Assembly: GCA_021296435.1 (NCBI GenBank)
Contig: JAGWAK010000056.1
Coordinates: forward strand, 1-8,757
Origin: Acidimicrobiia bacterium
Lineage (GTDB): Bacteria > Actinomycetota > Acidimicrobiia > Acidimicrobiales > CATQHL01
Reading direction: 5' to 3'
DNA: 8,757 bases
Shown: piece by piece, positions 6,992-8,757 of the stretch
Position numbering within the stretch: position 1 is the first letter of the stretch
Layout of the letters: each line of letters opens with the position of its first letter
Translations under genes and position numbers: made by a program
The notes under the pieces: model-generated
The model's input: the letters and a program-made list of their open reading frames with translations, nothing else
Database searches by the model: none
What the model was told of the DNA's origin: nothing

Positions 6992-7031
6992 CTGTAGCTC
7001 TCCCTGTGGAGATCGTCCAACGATGCTACAG
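6992..7031 (+). promoter_or_regulatory. Three-way-junction structured leader element
   Basis: Forty bases fold by perfect complementarity. The outer stem is CTGTAGC (6992-6998) with GCTACAG (7025-7031), 7 bp. The first inner hairpin is TCTCC (6999-7003) with GGAGA (7008-7012), 5 bp with loop CTGT. The second is TCGT (7013-7016) with ACGA (7020-7023), 4 bp with loop CCA. Only base 7024 is unpaired in the junction. It starts a few bases after the predicted transcription start of the lipoprotein gene. It may be a structured 5' leader, or nested DNA palindromes bound by regulators. I recognise no known riboswitch or ribozyme core in it. Confidence 0.5.
7013..7023. promoter_or_regulatory. Candidate GntR (FadR-type) operator
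   Basis: TCGTCCAACGA fits the FadR-subfamily GntR operator pattern TNGTNNNACNA at every fixed position, and the flanking bases extend the symmetry to ATCGT-CCA-ACGAT (7012-7024). It lies just downstream of the predicted start in the region shared by the SDR and lipoprotein genes, where a repressor could block transcription. No GntR gene is in the window. The same bases form one arm of the three-way junction, so the two readings compete. Confidence 0.35.
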
Positions 7032-7048
7032 CGCCGGGGGTTCCGGCT

Positions 7049-7074
7049 CGGCGGGGGGTTCATCCCCCGTGCCG
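7049..7074 (+). promoter_or_regulatory. GC-rich leader hairpin
   Basis: CGGC (7049-7052) pairs with GCCG (7071-7074) and GGGGG (7054-7058) pairs with CCCCC (7064-7068) around the loop TTCAT. G7053 can pair with T7070 as a wobble, leaving a one-base bulge. It stands between the three-way junction and the ribosome binding site. It could be an attenuator or an mRNA-stabilising stem, but no T-run follows, so simple termination is not supported. Confidence 0.35.
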
Positions 7075-7133
7075 GTCGGGGTTCGCCGGTTATACGGGGA
7101 GGACCGCTGGCGGGAACGACATCGTCACACCGA

Positions 7134-7140
7134 GAGGGGA
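7134..7140 (+). promoter_or_regulatory. Ribosome binding site of the binding lipoprotein
   Basis: GAGGGGA ends seven bases before the ATG at 7148. It decides this start, which also gives a well-formed lipoprotein signal peptide directly after it. Confidence 0.75.
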
Positions 7141-7147
7141 AAGACGG

Positions 7148-8757
7148 ATGAAACTGTTTAGGAGACGGGGATCGGCTCTTGGGCTGGTGCTGTTGGCGGT
7201 CCTGGGGCTCGTTGCGGCCTCCTGCGCGGCTGACACGAGCGACATCGAAGCGTCGGCCGACGCCGCGATGAGCGCGGCCCAGGGCGCGGCAACTGACGCC
7301 GGTGTGGCGATCGCCGACGCCGGGGCGGCGTCTGCAGATGCTGCGGCCGCGTCCGCGGAGGCCGGATCGGCGGCGGCGGATGCTGCGGCTGCGGCTGCTG
7401 AGGCTGCGGCTGCTTCTGCGGATGCCGCGGCGGCACTGGCGTCTGCGGACGCCGCCCAGGCTGCAGCCGATCTCGCCCAGGCCACGGCCGAGGGCAACTT
7501 GGCGGCGGCAGCAGCAGCCGAGGAGGCGCTGGCATCGGCACAGGCAGCCGCGGATGCGGCAGCTGCCGAAGCGTCGGCGGCACGCTCGGAGGCTGCGGCT
7601 GCACAGGCTGAGGCCGACGCGGCTCGCGCCGACGCTGAGGCGGCGCAGGCCGAGGCAGAGGCGGCGCAGGCCGAGGCAGAGGCGGCGCAGGCCGAGGCAG
7701 AGGCGGCGATCGCGGCGACGGCACGGCCGTTCGAGGGCGTCACGCTGAAGTTCGGCAAGGCCCCGCACGGCGCGGACGAGATCGCACTGTTCGAGACGTG
7801 GCTCGCGCCCTTCGAGGAGAGGACCGGCATCACCGTGGAGCACACGGTTGTTCCGTGGGGGGACGTCGAGTCGACCTACACCGCCAGCTTCGCCGGCGAC
7901 GACCCGTTCGACGTGACCTACCAGGTGAGCACGCACCTCACGCTGTTCGGCGATCGCGGCGCCTTTGTGGACGTGCTGCCGTTGATGAGCGCCCCGGAGT
8001 ACGCCTCCGAGCGCGCCCACTTCATCGACAGCGCCATCGACGCCAGCCTCTACGAGGGCAAGCTGTACGGCGTGCCGATCATCATCGGCAGCACCGTGAT
8101 GTTCGTGAACCTGGACCTGCTTGAGCAGGCCGGCGTCAGCGAGATCCCGAGCACCACCGATGAGCTCATCGCTGCGGCCCAGGCCGTGGAGGAGAACACC
8201 GACGCAATCGGCTTCCACGTGCCGATGACGACCGTGGACTTCAACTGGTACTTCAACCTGCAGAACGCCCACAACTTCGGTGGCGACATCGTCTCCGACG
8301 ACTACACGTCGGCGACCATCGACTCCGACGCGGTGCGCCAGGCGACGCAGTTCAGCACCGATCTCATCTGTACCCACGGGGTGCAGCCGCCGATCGGTCA
8401 GTACAACCGCGACGAGGGCATCTCGCTGTTCAAGGGCGGCCAGCTGGCAATGCTGCTGGACGAGCCGCTGCGGGTCACCGTCTTCGAGGAGGAGGGTCTG
8501 CCCTTCAACTGGGACATCGCCCCGCCGGTGGGGGCGCCCGACGGCACGCAGACGATGTTCTCCACGACGGGCCACTGGTCGGTCGCCGCCGAGAGCGATC
8601 ATCCCGAAGCCGCCTGGGAGCTGGCCAAGTTCCTGAGCTCGGCCGAGTTCATGACCGCCTACAACGAGGTCTACGGCTGGATCTCGCCGCGGGACGACAT
8701 CACGACGTTCCTCGGCAACGACAAGCTGCAGAGGAACCTCGAATGGACTCTGGCGTC
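7148..8757 (+). CDS. ABC transporter solute-binding lipoprotein with alanine-rich stalk (3' end outside window)
   Basis: An extracellular solute-binding protein, anchored outside the membrane, that would deliver a ligand to an ABC importer. The frame is open for 536 codons with no stop in the window. Residues 1-26 are a lipoprotein signal: a basic start (KLFRRR), a hydrophobic core, then AASC with Cys26 as the predicted lipidated residue. Residues 27-192 are an alanine-rich, probably helical stalk. The binding domain begins near residue 198 (VTLKFGKAPHG) and includes LYGVPIIIGSTVMFVNLDLLEQAGV from about 306 and PEAAWELAKFLSSAEF around 487-502. These fit the sugar-type (SBP_bac_1, CUT1-like) family, which is usually about 400 to 450 residues without such a stalk, so some 70 to 100 residues are missing. 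Permease genes would be expected downstream. The ligand is unknown; uptake of the operon's substrate is possible but unproven. Confidence 0.93.
   Translation, partial: MKLFRRRGSALGLVLLAVLGLVAASCAADTSDIEASADAAMSAAQGAATDAGVAIADAGAASADAAAASAEAGSAAADAAAAAAEAAAASADAAAALASADAAQAAADLAQATAEGNLAAAAAAEEALASAQAAADAAAAEASAARSEAAAAQAEADAARADAEAAQAEAEAAQAEAEAAQAEAEAAIAATARPFEGVTLKFGKAPHGADEIALFETWLAPFEERTGITVEHTVVPWGDVESTYTASFAGDDPFDVTYQVSTHLTLFGDRGAFVDVLPLMSAPEYASERAHFIDSAIDASLYEGKLYGVPIIIGSTVMFVNLDLLEQAGVSEIPSTTDELIAAAQAVEENTDAIGFHVPMTTVDFNWYFNLQNAHNFGGDIVSDDYTSATIDSDAVRQATQFSTDLICTHGVQPPIGQYNRDEGISLFKGGQLAMLLDEPLRVTVFEEEGLPFNWDIAPPVGAPDGTQTMFSTTGHWSVAAESDHPEAAWELAKFLSSAEFMTAYNEVYGWISPRDDITTFLGNDKLQRNLEWTLA
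7226..7723 (+). other. Alanine-rich helical stalk region of the lipoprotein
   Basis: Residues 27-192 contain 97 alanines in 166 positions by hand count, with regularly spaced Asp, Glu, Gln and Ser and almost no proline, glycine or aromatic residues. This resembles an alanine-zipper coiled coil such as that of the Lpp lipoprotein. It would lift the binding domain away from the membrane; a single continuous helix of this length would span roughly 25 nm. The composition is clear, while the coiled-coil state is inferred. Confidence 0.75.
7640..7702 (+). repeat. Three exact 21-base tandem repeats encoding a heptad
   Basis: Copies at 7640-7660, 7661-7681 and 7682-7702 are identical at the base level and each encode AAQAEAE, followed by a partial fourth copy (two alanine codons). 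The unit equals one coiled-coil heptad, so gain or loss of copies would keep both frame and helical register. Lack of synonymous drift suggests recent expansion. Confidence 0.9.

Noticed and set aside
6992..7031. tRNA fragment, hammerhead ribozyme or purine riboswitch
   Set aside because: It is too short for a tRNA and has no anticodon or T-arm motifs. It lacks the CUGANGA and GAAA cores of hammerheads, and its loops are too small and junction too bare for a purine aptamer.
7148..7226. Twin-arginine signal on the lipoprotein
   Set aside because: The basic stretch RRRGSA does not meet the twin-arginine consensus beyond the arginines themselves; an ordinary Sec lipoprotein signal is the simpler reading.
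7640..7702. Possible CRISPR or non-coding tandem array
   Set aside because: The repeats are adjacent without spacers, in frame, and encode a heptad within a conserved protein.
7090..7845. A 251-codon Ala/Ser-rich open frame on the minus strand
   Set aside because: It is the mirror of the Ala-rich stalk coding sequence; the plus strand has a signal peptide, ribosome binding site and a conserved binding domain.
6911..8602. Upstream extension of the SDR frame on the minus strand to 822 codons
   Set aside because: Only the last 258 codons form the SDR. The remainder is low-complexity antisense of the lipoprotein stalk and binding domain, and GTG 6910 has a ribosome binding site.

Overview
This window is a GC-rich bacterial stretch with tightly packed genes, GTG starts and very few AT-rich islands. 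The style suggests an actinomycete-type (Actinomycetota) genome, possibly an Acidimicrobiia-like lineage. That placement is an inference from composition and gene content, since no marker gene is present.

Left and centre (1-6114, plus strand): a catabolic operon. It opens with a hydantoinase B/oxoprolinase (HyuB) gene cut by the window edge. A 139-base gap carrying a hairpin follows, then a second, full-length HyuB gene. The two HyuB proteins align without gaps over about 440 residues at roughly 88% identity by hand count, so this is a tandem duplication. Next come an 89-residue protein with a CxxC motif, an acetamidase/formamidase-family protein and an AMP-forming acyl-CoA synthetase. The last three genes are tightly joined: a 10-base gap sits inside a 9-bp perfect hairpin, and a GTGA start/stop overlap follows. 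Together they suggest ATP-dependent attack on a lactam, hydantoin or ketone-like substrate, possible amide hydrolysis, and CoA activation of the resulting acid.

Right of centre (6134-6910, minus strand): a classical short-chain dehydrogenase/reductase (SDR) faces the operon tail to tail, 19 bases away.

Right end (6911-8757): a 237-base divergent intergenic region separates the SDR from a solute-binding lipoprotein gene that runs off the window. The region holds a good sigma-70-like promoter. Just downstream of its predicted start lies a 40-base segment that folds on paper into a three-way junction. That segment also contains an exact match to the FadR-type GntR operator pattern TNGTNNNACNA. 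A GC-rich hairpin and a clear Shine-Dalgarno site follow. The lipoprotein is unusual in having a stalk of about 166 residues, 58% alanine and ending in three exact heptad repeats, between the lipidated cysteine and the sugar-type binding domain. Its gene has no stop codon in the window.

The most notable items are the duplicated HyuB with its unusual partner set, the start-codon hairpin before the acetamidase gene, the structured leader, and the alanine-zipper stalk on the binding lipoprotein.
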